Assembly: GCA_038373865.1 (NCBI GenBank)
Contig: JAXGGA010004418.1
Coordinates: 24,685-88,684, forward strand
Reading direction: 5' to 3'
Length of the DNA stretch: 64,000 nucleotides
DNA from: Uloborus plumipes
Taxonomy: Eukaryota > Arthropoda > Arachnida > Araneae > Uloboridae
In this document: positions 36,001 to 51,000 of the stretch, piece by piece
Layout: the number at the start of each line of letters is the position of its first letter
Numbering within the stretch: position 1 is the stretch's first letter
Translations under genes and position numbers: made by a program
The notes under the pieces: model-generated
Told to the model about the DNA's origin: nothing
Databases searched by the model: none
The model's input: the letters and a program-made list of their open reading frames with translations, nothing else

Positions 36001-39000
36001 TTTCATCCAATGATGTACAGAAATTAGTTACAAACATTACCCATATCCTTGACACAAAATTCATCGACAAAACAAACGAAGTAACAACTTTCTAAAAGAC
36101 AGTAAGTAACTCTCGATTGTGAAACACAGAATCGGTTTAAACCAGACACGGTCGGTCACTCACGAGCAAAACCGCCCTAGGCTGCCGGAAAGACGAGCGA
36201 TTCGAAAAATAAGAACCAACATCAAAAACTTCATCAAAAAAATTTTTGCTTCATAAGAGGTCCCATGATCGAGGGACGGGGGCTCTAAGTACTGGTTTCC
36301 TGTTTACTTAAAATCGTGGCTCACGCAACGGCCATGACACCCGGGTTAATGGTCTTGAACCCCTGATTTATAACTTAGATTGTATTTAAATCGACAGCAA
36401 CTATTAATTTTTTCTCATCAATTTGTGCATTCTAATTGCTGAATGTGCATAAGCAGTTTCTGTAAACGAAGGAACCTTTAATTTAAGTATGCTAGTATTT
36501 TTTTTAATATCGTTGTTAGTTATTTTAAAACGTGATTCTCGAGGCAGATACTTTGTTTATAAGTTTGGTAGTGAAGTAAAATTACTCGCACAATCATCAA
36601 GGGCGGATACAGAAATTTATCGAGGTGGAAAAAAAGGCCTTTTAATTTCTAGTGCTTACCCCTCATATTGTACCCCGAATACCAACATCAGAGCAGTGGC
36701 CGGAAGTAGCGCGCTACAAGTAGCGAAACTACTGTAGTAGCTACATTTTTTAGTAGCTTGTAGTGTAGCGCACTATTTTTTTCAAAAAGTAGAGTAGTGA
36801 GTAGCGCGATACAAAAAAAAGTTGTTTGTAGCGATTAATCGACTCTGACTGGTTTAATTGACTGACTTTTGCAAATCTTGCACGAGTACAGCAGAGAACG
36901 CAATGAGAAATAAGAACCATAAAAATATGAGGTACATTTTTTGATACATTCTGTTTGATGTCATTGGTTTATTTGGCATCATAATTTTTATATTCCTTCA
37001 AATAATTTTCATGTTCCTAAATATTCTCTGGCAAAAGAAATTGAAAAAGAAAATGTGAAGGTTGAATTATTTCAATACTTTAACTTTTGAATCCTTTCTT
37101 GTGGCGAATATTCGTAAAAATTGTTTAAAAAAAAGCTAAAAAAGGCAATTTTAGTAAAGGAAAAAAAAAAGGGAACAAAGAGGAAAAGTAACAACTCAGT
37201 TCAATGACAATTCTTAGTTCTATTCCATATTCTAAAAAAGTTAATTTATTAATGTAAACCACTTTTCAAATTTTTTCGTTCAATCCTCAAACTGGGCGTA
37301 TGCTTTTTATTTATTTATTTTTTAAAAAGTAGCGAAATAGCGACTACAATTCAAAAGTAGTTTGTAGTTGCCACACTTTAAAAAAAGTAGTTGTAGTTAA
37401 CTACATTTATAACAAAGTAGTTTTAGTTCGCTACAAAAGAAATATAGTTTTTCCAACCACTACACCAGAGCTCCGAGCCCCATCTTTTCCCCAAACGTCT
37501 AACGAGATAACCTGCAATTTTTACGACTATAATTCGGTTCAGGTTCGGTTCGGTTCCTCTTACTAGGATTGACAAGGTTTCGGACACTACGGTTTTTACC
37601 GTGCTGCCCAAAACTATTTTAGAAAAATTTTATTTTGCGAGCAAATATCAAAAAGAATAAAATCTATCAAAGAAACCTTTTATAAAAAAAGAATCTTAAG
37701 AAAAACATAATTAATTCAGTCATTGTGATCATTCAAAAAGCCTCGTTCTTTTGAGCATGCCGGAAAGAACTCGGCCAGGGTTACTGAAAACTTGGTGACT
37801 CCCGAGTATTGCTGTATGACGGCTAATGCGGGTCATTCTGTACATAATTTACAGGCCTACATAATACATCACTGCATACCATTTACTACACAACAAAATA
37901 CAACTCGTCTTATTTATACAGTTATGCATATAAATGGCTGTCCGGATTACACGAAGTTGGGTCTGGATTAACTCTTTATATCTCGAATTAATTTAGCAAA
38001 TTTTGAAAATTAGTTGTGTCTTTGGCAACGCCTCCTAAATACTAAATGCCTGCAACTTTCTGGTTTTTAGCACAGAGCAAAATTTCGTCCTTGGTTCACG
38101 ATACACTGCCATCTACCGGAGTTCTTCGAGAAAGAGAACTTAACGATTGGTTCACTTCTAAATTTAAATTTAAAAATCAGCCAATCAAAAAAATTAATTC
38201 GAATATAGTTTGGATCCATCGCCAATAGCTGCAAAATGCCCTTGGTTCACGATACACTGCCATCTACCGGAGTTCTTCGAGAAATTAACGATTGGTTCAT
38301 TTCTGAATTTAAATTTAAAAATTAACCAATCAAAAATAACAACGGCATTATCGGATTGCCGCAAGGTGGCGCTTAACGTGGAACCAACGACGACCGTAGC
38401 AAAGTAAATGTACTAGGCATTTAGTACCTAGGAGGCGTTGGTCTTTGGCCCCTTACGCCTTAGAGCCCCTCAGAAAACTGTTTCCCATCGCAGGTGCCAT
38501 CTGTCGGCATCTCAGTGAAGTACAAGGAGTGGTACTTAAAAGCTTCAGCATGATCCCAACCATATAGGATTCACAATATTAAATTAATATAAGCGGAACC
38601 CTTTATTCCCAGAGTTCCGTCGGGATATAAGAGGTTAATGGGGATTTATTGCAGCTCAATTTTGTTCTTATTGTATTTCAGATGTCGAAATAGGGTAAAT
38701 TGCCAAACGGCAACATGCGACATTAGCTATTCATTAGCAACTATGTATTAGCTTAATTTCGTTATCCACCTCCGTGTTTGTGGGTGACAGTTCCTGGCAT
38801 CTCTTGCTATTTTTTCCCTACAGTCTGTAAAATTTTCATTAAGTTCCCTGTTGAGAAACTCCTTGTTCCAGACGCCGTCGAAAATTCAAAAACTTTTTCC
38901 AAGTTTTCGCAACAACCTCGACTCTTCCGTCGCAGCTTTGACAGAAAAAATTAAATCTCAACTTTAAATAAACCTCAGGAGAGCTGTCCAACTTTCCAAA

Positions 39001-42000
39001 CAGTCGAAGAATTTCAACCACCGCGGCGCCGAAGAAGAGAAAACAAACAAAAAAATTGCACAAAAAAAACATCTGATCCATTATATCACAAGATGGCGCG
39101 CATTCCCCCCAAAACACGAGCCGGACCCAAGGTCTCGTCTCGTGATCTTTTGGCAGTGCGACGCAAAAAACACCTCGCTGGATGGAAGGTAAGGAGGCAG
39201 AGCCGTCATGTGCCCATTAAAAATACCACATTCGAAAAAAGAACTCTTTTACATCCGAAGCCGAAGATTCGAATTAGAAAGGTTTTCTTTTCGTTGTTTT
39301 CCCGACTGTTGGCGTGATTCATCATTAAAATTCATCGCTGGAGGCCGTCTCGATATATTTAAACGACGAAGGAAAAAAAAAACAACAACAACATCGAAAT
39401 GTTAAAATTTCGGGGGAGTTCTTCGTCATGGCGATCGTGCCTTCATGACCGAATTGCGGTTTCCCCACTTTCCTCCATAATCATAGGTTATTGGGGGAAA
39501 ATGGTGTTTACGCCGGATGAGCCAACAATAAATAATTGAACGTTTCCAGATTTTGGAGGGGAAAAAATGTAATGAAGATTGAAAGGGGGTCTGAATTTTC
39601 GAGAATAATCGTTTTAAATCCAAAATGTCACGCAGACGAAGAGGAGGGATTGGAAAGACATGATTCCATTTGCATTGCACGTCCTTCAGAACAGACGCAT
39701 CCATTACATTGCTTATTAATTCATTTATTTCGAACGTTTGCCGATGTTATCTATTGATTCGACTGTCTGTCTTTAGCAAGATATGCTGTAACAAGTCTTG
39801 CGCTATGGGAAATCACTTGACATTTGGAAATTGTGCAGACATAGTTAGCTTACTTAATCGTTTTATCATTTTGCTCCTGAGTCATTCCACGTCAAATGGA
39901 CCATTTTTTCAAATCGTCCCCACTCGACCATCCGATTTGGATTATATTTTACAGAGGTGTAGACATGCCTATGAAACTAAAGTGTGCAAATTTTTAGCTT
40001 CCAAGATCCAAATCTGGGAGCAAGGATCTCGCAAAAAATGTGGTCCAAAATGGCGGATAAGCTTCGTGAAACGAGTTGCAATGTTTAGGTCAAGGCAGTC
40101 AAGGTTGAGAAAATTTTATCACAGTGGAAGCCTAATATTTTTGGAGCTTAAAGTACTTTTGGTTGTCAACACTCTCCAGTATATTTTGCGAGATTGCGTT
40201 TATTAGATTTTGTGTAGCACGAGCCTAAACTTGCGAAAAAACGCGGTGGGCAATTTTTTTCCTGGATTTCAGGTTGTCATAAATTTTTAACCAAAAAACT
40301 TCAAAGGTTTATACTTCGTAGTTTTATTGTCCAAATACTTGTTTTTAATGTTTTACAGCTGCAGAGTTTAAATATTGTATTTGTAAAAGATATTGGCACC
40401 CTAAGTGTCGATGAAAACGCTTCTTTTGAAAAATCGCCTGTTTTCAACTCACTATATCTCAGTTTTGTCACCTTCGACCATTTTTTCGTTGGCACCATTA
40501 GAAAGAACAGATTTTTTCCTATCGAAATGAGTTTTTTTTTTCGATGGTGTTCTTTCGAATAAGGATGAAAAAAGTAGCTTGAAATACTGTCTGTTATGAA
40601 GAATTGGCATAATTAGGCTAAGACTGCAGAAAATTTTATCACACTGGGGGCCTAATATTTTTGGAGTTTAAAGTTTGTCAATACTCTCCAGTATTTTTTG
40701 TGAGATTGAGCTTATTAAATTTTGTGTAGCACGCATGCTAACTTGCGAAAAAACGCGGTGGGCAATCTTTTTCCTGGATTCATAAATTTTTAACCAACAA
40801 ATTCAAAGGTTCACATTTCGTAGTTCTATTGTCCAAATACTTGGTTTTAATGTTTTACAGCTGCAGAGCTTAAATATTGATTTTTTAAAAGATATTGTCG
40901 TCCAAAGTATCCATCAAAATCATTTCAATGAAAAATCGCCTGTTTTCAACTCATTGTATCTCAAGTTTGTCACAAACTCGTTTGCATTGCAACTCGTTTC
41001 ACGAAGCTCATCCGCCATTTTAAACCACATTTTTTGCGGGATCCTAGCTTCTCCAGATTTGGATCTTGGAAGCTAAAAATTTGCACAGGTTAGTTTCATA
41101 GGTATGTCTACACCACTGTAAAATTTTATCCAAATCTGAGATGGTCTGGTGGGGACCACTAGTCCAGTTGATATGGAATGACTCTCCTGCAAACTTCAAA
41201 TCGAATGCATTCTCGAATGCACCATGATTTTCCAAAACTTCGGAGGGACGGAGGGGGGGGGGGGAGAAATATGAAGAGTACTCTCATTAAGTGGTGTACC
41301 AGGAAATTAATTTGGAGGGTTGGGGGTAGCACATCGTCATTGTGCTGTAAGACCAAGTCTCCAGAATTACCACTTGGTAAACACCAAATCAAGACTATTT
41401 CATCTTACTTCTTCGATTTAAACTGTTTAATAGTTGATTCTATTTGAACCAACAAAATTTAGAAAAATATAATTTTTGAGAACAAACATTCACACTAGCC
41501 AAACTCTATGAAAAATTCATTGCGAGTATATCCAAGGAAAATAGAATTGAAATTCTAATTCGATCTTATTTGAAGACGCTAGGCAACGCAACACAATTTT
41601 TCTTTTACGTTTTCTCAACTATTAAATAGCATCACTTTTCACTTATGCTTGTAAAAATAGGCAGACAATGCAACATTATTTTTTACAAAGCATTTTAAAT
41701 TTAAAAAAAGAAAAAAAAGTCCAGAAATAAAACTGCAATCCAATCTTGAAAGAAAAGTTTCCAGATTGGCCTCGTCAAATTAAACCCATTTTCGAGTCTA
41801 ATTTTCTCCTTGATTAGTCCGACAATCACGCGTTAAATAACAAAAAAAAAAAAAAAAAAAAAAACATTGCAGATTCAGTAGGCTTATTCAAATGAGGATT
41901 TTTTCTCTTAATTTTTTTAAACGTCCATTCGCGCAGTCCTTGAACGAAAAGACTCGTTCCTCTGAAGGACTCTTTCCCGGAAATAGTCGGCATTCTTTTT

Positions 42001-45000
42001 TCAACTCCCGGGCAAATTGTCTCTTCAAAAGGCTTTTTTTTAATGACCGATTATTTCAAATATGCAAGGAAGGCGATTACAATACAGGGCGAGCATCAAT
42101 GGTGGACCTGGTTTTAGAAGATCATATGTTGGAAACTACTGCATATATTACAGGGTTGCCCCTCAATTGTGTTGAAAAAATTCCCTGTGTTTAACCAACG
42201 TCTCCTTCTTTAGAACAAGACCTACATCTAATCTTTATTCCAGTTCGTCCCACACGCCACGGGATAGCTTTTTTGTGGGGTCATGTCAAAGACACTGATT
42301 CTAAACCCCCCGTTGCCGAAAACACCACACTCAAAAAAATAAACTTGTTTTTACAGTATAATAGTGGCAGCAGAGGTTCCAGTTTAAAACTGTAAAATGC
42401 ACGGTAATATTCTGTGAAACTAGCAATTTTACAGTTCATTACTGTAAAAAATACAGTAATGAACGGCAGCAATTTTAGTTTGCTACCGTAAAAACAACAT
42501 TCATATTTTTGCAGTGTAACTAATACTTCAAGAACAGAATATTGATAACGAACCATTAACTGTGATTCTCTTAAAATATGTGGAACGAACTGAATTACAA
42601 GTTAGATGATGTTGTTAGTGGATCTGGGAGGGGAGGGGGTGGTGCTCTTCCAAAGGAATGAAAATAATTTAACTATACCATGAACTGTTTTTAATTTATT
42701 TATTTCTAACAGAAGAAAAAAAAAATTAAACTATTTCTCCAAAAACACAGACGTACGAAATATTTTTGAATAACATCACTTTGATTTGCTATGAGAGTAG
42801 TTTTGCCGGCGGCTGTCAGTGTAAAAGACTGCATAAAACTTACGATTTTAGAATTCAAAGGTATTTAATATCACGATTCGTTCATTAATTTCTTTTTGAT
42901 GGAAAAAAGTGATTAATATGCTTTAATAGCCTCTTGTTTTAATCATTATGACAATGTTTCTGGGTAATACCGAGCATTATTGCGAAATTTGGCGAAATTA
43001 CATACGATTTAGTAGTTAACCCATTAATGCCTAGCGTCCCTTTTTAGGGACGGTCCAAAAAAGGGTCTGAATTTCCCCCAAATGAACATTTCAGCCTAAT
43101 AATAGTGTTCACTTAATACCTTGGTAATGTTTCAATTCGTTATTGACAGATTGCAGCACATAACCATTGTAAAGTGTGTTCTGTAGCAGTTATAATATGA
43201 TCTTTATCAAAAATGACATCGTTCGCTACCTCAAGAAAAAAAGCTAAGTTTTCAAAGTTATTCCCAGCTTCCCAGTTTATGTTCATTGCTGATTTTATTT
43301 CTTCTTATGAAATGTCTTTTTAAATGTTATATCGTAGGCACAAAAAAAATTTAGTAAAAAAAGTATGTACCCTCTGGGGTCTATCGTAACTTTTGAGGGA
43401 CGATTTTTCTTTCCTTAATAAAACAATTATTTTTTACATCATATTTTTTTATTATTTTTCCTGTCCATTAAACACTGTTTGCAACCAGTATACAAAATAT
43501 CTTTGGAAAATAAAATGTCAGGCGTTAATGGGGTTAAAACATGGAATTTTATCACCACATTTGAAGTAAATTAGAATGTAATAATATTTCGGTACTTTTA
43601 AGCTGATTTTTTGTTTTAGGACTCATTAAATCAATTTAACGGAGTCTCATGACATTTTTTTTATATTTATGAAAATTATATGGATTTGGGAGACCCTTTA
43701 TTTTTCTGCACTCCTCCCCAAAAACATTCTGGACACAAAAGACTCATTAAACATTTAAAATTGAACGCTTTGCACAATGTGCTCCCACATTTCTTATTTG
43801 TGTGATCGAACTTTATTGTGGGGGGGGGGGGTCGACAATGTATATTTCCCTTTAAATTGGTGTAAGTGCAGTAGGTTCGGAAATATGATCTTCTGAAGAT
43901 CTAAAAGTTCTCTGCACTTCTAACACGGTTTCTTGCAACACTGAAATAAATGCAAGGGTGCAACCGGGGGGAGGGACGCCCCTCAAAATCCTTAGAGATT
44001 AGGGACAAATTTTCGCAACAGAGCAGAAAAAAATGGTATCAAACGGCGATAGACTTAACATAAAATTTACTGCTGATTAGATGTGTTTATGGCACAGTAG
44101 CATTTATGCTTTATACATTGTTTTATATTATTACACAAAAAAAGAGATACAATGAGTTACTACCCTTAACCCATTTATGCCCAGTAGCCTAAAAACGGGA
44201 CGCTTGTTAGTTACTGCATACAAAAACCTGTAATGGGTATATAATTTCACTAAAGTTGTTTTTCACAAGTTAAATAGTCCTTCTTGAGAAAACCAGTTAG
44301 AGCCACTATTTGGACATTAGAGTTTATTTATTGACAGCTATTTTCAGATTAATCAGCCAAGCAGAGATCCAGCATGGAGCAACAGAAAGTAAGTTTTTTT
44401 TGCGAACTTATTTTTCATAAAATTAAACCATTTTAAAACGATTTGCTTAAAATTGATCAGAGATGCCTTCTGTAATGTTACTTTGCAAAAGTAAAGTCAA
44501 GTAAGGTCGTATTTTGCTCGCATATCTGCCAAATATCCCATAAGCAGGACGTTAAATCTATATATATATAAAGATGACGGTGTTTGTTCGTTCGTTTGTA
44601 ACCGCTGGCCAGAAGCCTCCATAGCACCTACAGACCTGAAACTTGGCTCAAAAATTCGAACGTATCCCAGTAAAATGCACCTCGAAGGCCAAATTTTTAA
44701 TTTCGAATTAGTTATTTTTAAATTAATTATTTAGTCTCATTTTTGGTGTATCCGCCATAATTGAGGAGGGAAAACCTTACCCCACCCCAAAACATTATAT
44801 ATCGCTGGAAAGGGGTTTTTTTTCTGAAAAAGAAAAGTTTTAGCACGTTTCTGTCCGTTAATTATAACAGGAGATATTAATCAAATTTAGCCAATTTTCA
44901 AGGCTTAACTATGTACGCAATACTGAAACACTAGGTAAGTTTTTTTTTTGCTAACTTATTTCATAAAATTAAACTATTTTAAAATGATTTGCTTCAAATT

Positions 45001-48000
45001 GATCAGAGATGCCTTCTGTAATGTTACTTTGCAAAAGTAACGTCAAGTAAGGTCGTATTTTGGTCACATATCTGCAACATATCCCATAAAGAGGACGTTA
45101 AATAACTTAACAAATAGGGCAACGGCGAACTATTTTAAGCCTAAAATGTATAGAAACAATTCCAAGTAAGAGTTTCATGCTGATAAAAATAGAAAAAATT
45201 GTACAAAAAAACTTGGGCATAAATGGGTTAAGCCAGGGCAAGGCAGAACTGAAGCAAATACACCCACAGCTCGATCATGACATCCAGAGACTGTCAGTTT
45301 CGTCCTTATTCGCAACCCATCAGTCAAAAATAGCCAATAACTGAGCTGGAGGCAGAAACCCTCTTGTTGTAATCAAGATAACCTTCAAACTGGTAGGTAA
45401 AAATGATTCGTCTTACCCTAACCCAGTGGCGTATCCAGGGGGGGTGCCAAGGGACCAATGCACCCCCCAAGATTTTGTAAGACTATAAAAAATGGTGGCA
45501 CCGAATTTTGAAAAAACATGTAACCTTCATGTAAATATGCTTCAGGTTTGTTCAATGAAAAATACTTTATGGACACTGAAATATTGTCAGATTTTGTTTT
45601 CGACAATAAGAAGCAAAACTAATTGTTATTCTGTAATTGTGGAAATGTAAGAGGAAAATGAGCGATGTACCCGCGCCTTATTGCTCTTGCATGATATTCA
45701 TTTTTGTGAAAAAAAAAAAAGAAAAAAAAACAATCTTTGAGCAAAGTTCAATAGAAAAAATTGAATCGAAACACTGCGTTTTTAAAGTTTCACCATATTT
45801 CTTGATTTTTTTTCCTTTCTCATCACAGTGTCGATGTTCGAAGTGCACCCCCCAAAATCAATTCCTGGATACGCCACTGCCCTAACCTTACCCCTATTAC
45901 AGGATTTTTTAATGCTAATTGTACAAGAGGTCATTTTTGAGGTAGTATGAGATTACATTTTAAATTTAGCGTTTGATTATTAAAAATAAGAGAGAGAAAG
46001 AGCGACAGACAGAGAAGAAAAGAAAAAGAAAAAGATTAAATTTAAAAAATGTGATCACAATTGGTTTTCTATTTTATTTATCAATGTCTTATTTTTTATC
46101 TCGTACCCTTTTTCCAGGCTGGTTAGTTTCAGCATGCTTTGATACACTTTTGCTCCCTTTTAACTTATTAGTCACGTTTTTCAAGAGCTTCCTTCTGTTT
46201 ATGGCGAACCGTTTCTTATCTTGCCTCCTCGATTTAAAAGAAATCTTTTCTAGTTTCTTTGAGAGCAGCAGTCTCGAAATCGTTTTTTATCATTTCCAGG
46301 CTCTCCAAGTCTTCAGAATCCTTTCTTTTTGAGCAATCAAGATTGTTTATTGTTTTCGTTGTACCATAGCTGACAGTCACTACTTTTATTTGCTTCGTGA
46401 TTGGTCAATCACATGATCTATTGTCATGATTGGAACAGTTATCTGAAAACTATTACTCCCCCCCCCGCATTTATTTATTTATTTTGGCAATTTCTTCCGG
46501 GTTAAACACTTTTAGTACTCAATACCATTTCGGTATGTTTGCTGGAATAAAATTTGGAAATAATTATAATTATGGAAAAGCAAAAAAAAAAAAAAAGCAA
46601 TTTCAAATTCAGCAAAGCATATGCAGCCTTTGAAGATGTAAGATTACAGTGTTGGTCAGCTGTGACATACTATTGATTGATTTTAAGATTAGGTCATGAA
46701 TGAGAACACAGAGGAGCAAAACAGAAAAAAAAGAAAGTTTTAAACTCCTTTGAACAAGTAATTACAGTTCCCATGTTTTACGTCATTATTCAAACCTCTT
46801 TTTTAATACGCTTTTATTAGTTTCACTTGTAGGTTTGTTTGTGTGTATATAACTCTGAATAAAAGATAAAATTCACGTTCTTTGCAAATATAAAAGTAAT
46901 ATAGTAAATAAAATTATTAATACTAAAAGCTAAACTATATTACAAGTTTATGGATAAGTGCATCAAAAAGCGTATTTTTTAGTTTTTGCAAACTGATTTA
47001 AAGATAATTTCACGTAATATTTATTATTATGCATTTATTTCCTTTTTTTTTTCTTTCAAGATTTACCCTTGAATGGTAAAATACAGGAGGAAAAGAATGC
47101 CAATTAAAAAAAGAGAAAATTCAGATAAAGGCTTCGAAAAAGTGTTTAGTTTCCATAAGCTGTGAGTTATTTTTAAATGATTTTGAAATTCATTCATGGA
47201 TATGAAAAATGAAAGAAACAAGTTATTTGTTTTCGAAAAGAAAAAAAAAATTGTAAAGTATTTGAACAAGTAAGTCTACGGTTTCCCTAACCCACGAATT
47301 CGGTTACAGTTATTAAGATTACTTAATGAATGATAAAAACAGAAGAGAGAGGGAAAAAAAATTTTAAAACAGAAAATTCATGAAACCATCCGAATAAGTC
47401 AGTTAACAGCTTCCATAAACTACGACTCAGTAGTAGTTATTTTTAAAATACGTTCATAAAAGATAAACTAGAGCAAGAAAACAAAACTTGGTAACAATTC
47501 CGCGAAACAGTCACGGTTTCCTTCCGAAAACAAATTACACTTCTCCAACAACCACGTGACGTTGTTGACAGCATTGTCTTTGCACGGCAAAGACAAGAAA
47601 GAGCAAAAGCGGAAATAGACATATTCAAATGAAAAAAAAAATATTAAAAAAAATCTAACCTTGGTGCTTCCTCTCCTGTACCTTCTCCGCAGCAAACGAT
47701 AGAGATAGTCCCCGCACATATCGTCTGCAGTCGAGAGCACGAAATCTGGCAGCAGCGACGAAATCGAATTTCTCTCAATTAGCGCGCGGCCATTTGTGCG
47801 AAATCAATGCTGCTTTCAATTACGCAAGACACACACTCCAGGCAGCGGGCACATGACACTGAAAATCAGGTGACTCGCGGCTTCGAACGCTTTAGAATTC
47901 GATAAAGGAATAATAATGAAAAAAAAAAAGAAGTTTCGGAAAAAATGGGAAGAGGAAGCCGCGACTGAACTACTGATAGGAAGAGATTTCCCGTCGCGTC

Positions 48001-51000
48001 GGCTCGTGCTTTTTCCAAATGCAAAACATGAAAGTGTTCTACAAGGGTTGTTTTCATCTCTTCAGGCTCTCTGCGGTTTCATTTTTGAAGTACTTACAAC
48101 TCGCTCCGTACTGAATGGTTCCAGGGACCAGGGGTGCCCATCTCCCCCAAGCTCAATGGCGCAAATTCCCCCCCTCCCCCAAAATGTTCAAAACAATCTT
48201 ATGCTTTTAATTTTTACCCCTCTTTTTTATTTTATTTATTTTTTTAGATATTATTTATTCATTTATTTTAATTATAACTATTATTTTTTATTAATGTTTT
48301 AAAGTCTAGTTATGCGCAGAATAGAATCACTTTTTTCTCTTGCAGAAATTCCAAGTACACACACAAAATAAATAAATAATAATAAAGAAATAAAAGAAAC
48401 AATTTAAATTAAAACAATAAATTAATGAATAATTTTTTATTTAAAAAATCAGTAAAGGGTCATTCCATGAAAATGTCAACCTCAGCCGAAGAAAAAAAAA
48501 TATCGAAGTGAAAAAAGTATCAAAAAATAAATGAATAAATACATAAATAAAAATCATACAACATAAGAAGTTAAAAAAATTGAAAAAATATTGTAATTAT
48601 TACTGAGATTAGCCATAATAAATAATTGGTAGTATGTCTATACTGCTTATTATTCGATGGTTACGTTAGTCACGTTACGTTAGTCACACTCCATCTTGAG
48701 TAAAAGTGACACTTAAGACTAAAAAAAATTAAGATTTAATAAATGTGTTTTATGTTTTTAAAAGCCAACTTTACACATTTTTCAAATATATCATTCAATT
48801 TTTAACACTTGCTTAACTTTGAGAAATTTTTGCCTCACAACATGAGCATTCATTTTCAGGGTTGCAAAAATGTTACGTTAGTCACACTGCTGTTTTGGTT
48901 GAAAAAATATCTACTGTCAGTAATTTTGTTTTAAACTAATAGCAGAAATGATACATAGATACCATGTACATTGTAAATCCACCAGCATAACTAAAAAATA
49001 TTTTTTATCCTTTAAGTTACAAGTAAACACAGTTACAAAATCAGCTCTGAATGTTACGTTAGTCACTATGGAATGACCCTAAATAATTGAAAATAAAAAA
49101 TAAATTAATGAACATTTTAAATAAGTTTTAAAAAATCCCCCCCCCCCAAATTTGATGGCGCAGCTTGCGCCATAATCCCCCCCCCCCCTGTGGGCACCCC
49201 TGACAGGGACGGATATAAGGGAGAAACGATGGGGGACGACCACTCCTCCCTTGCGGAACTCACCACTGGTAAATTTTCAACACTTTTTTTTTTAAAAAGG
49301 GCATTTTTAGACTATCTTTAATGCTAACGAAACGGAGATTTAAGGCTCTCCCCAGCAGGCCAGCATTTCAGTTTTTTTTCTATTTGCGGGGGAGGGGGGG
49401 AGTCAAAGGGTGCAAACACAACGCAATTTCATCAGAAAACAAAAGCCAAGCCCACTTGTATGTAAATACATTGATTTTCCAAGGCAAGGGGGGAATTGAC
49501 CCCCCCCCCCCCCGACCCCCATAAATGACGGGAAAGCTCTTTAGGACACGTTTCCAAATTGAAATTCAAAACATGCGAGGTCAACATTTTCAAACCAAGA
49601 TGTGTGGTTAAAAAGAATATGTAATAAAATCGACCGCCCTTTGAAACATCTCTAGATCCGGCCTCGAATGATTTTTAACAAAAATACAGGTGCTAAAACA
49701 GTCTGTACAGTCGGATGTAGGGATGCACCGATTAATCGGCCCTAATCGTCCACTTTACCGATTAATAATAATCGGCAAAATCGGGCCGATTAATCGGCAG
49801 AAAATATATAATTTTCAAATATTATTCTTTAAAGTATACCTTCACTAAGAAACTATGATGAATAATTTTTTATTAACAGTAATAATAATCCTCACAGTTG
49901 ATATAAAGTTTTTTTTTTAATTAAGTCTCCTACTTTGAATAGATATACAAACAGAGACAATGTTGCTAAACATTTTTCATGCGGCGATAGTTTCCTCCTT
50001 AGCACAGTGCTTTTAGATAACCTCTAATTTTCAAGGAATATAAGTATTGAATTAAATAGTTACTAATTATTATTATAAAATATGGATTGTAAGTACTCCT
50101 AAATTGGAGTGCTCACCACATACTCCCCTCCCCCCTTTTTCTCTGAATTTTTATGTCCAATTAACATAACTAACAATGTGTTAATAATATTATTGACAAT
50201 AATATGAAAATTGGTTCTAAGAAATTTGATAAATATTGAAATTATTTTGTGAAAACTAGGAAAATGGAAAAAAAAAATCTTCTCTCACAAATAAATTACT
50301 GACTATTTCTAAACTTGGAATCGTATAAGACAGAAAAATCAGTGATGGTAAAATTGGTAGTAGGAAACAATCAAAATTATCATTAATCGGCCCAGCCGAT
50401 TAATCGGTAATCGGACAATTTGCTTATCGGTGCATCCCTAGTCGGATGTTCTGAAAGACACACTCTTTTTAATTAGTTTTGCACGGCTATGTTCGACCCC
50501 TTCCTCGATTAGAACCCGTTTAGTTAATTAGCGACGAATCTGACATTTGTATGTTCTTATTTATTTAAACCCCGTCAATCACCACCGTACCTACCTAATG
50601 TTAAGATTTTGAACTTCTAAAAAATCAGACAAAAATTGTTCAAATCAAAAAGTGAAATATGGGAATGAGGTCTCCTCGCCGAGATCTTCCGAACAAAAAA
50701 AAAAAGAATTTTCAAATTGGACAATTCCCTCAAAAGTTAATTGCGGGGACAATTGCGGTTCAATGTTGAACAAAAAATTATTCAAATCCAAAATTTAAAC
50801 ACGAAAATGAAGTATACTCTAAGATCTTCCGAACAAACAAAAAAAAGTGTGTTCAAACCAGACTATTCATTAAAAAGTTATTTGCGGGAGACAGGTTTTT
50901 GAACGGTTCAATATTGATCTAACACATATTCAAATCCGAAATTTAAATACAGGAATGAAGTATCCACGATAAGATCTTTCCAACAAAAATGTTTGTTCAA

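Noticed and set aside
39670..40206. 178-codon plus-strand ORF
   Set aside because: It spans the boundary and inverted arm of a DNA transposon. The inverted copy at 41 kb shows the frame is not conserved.
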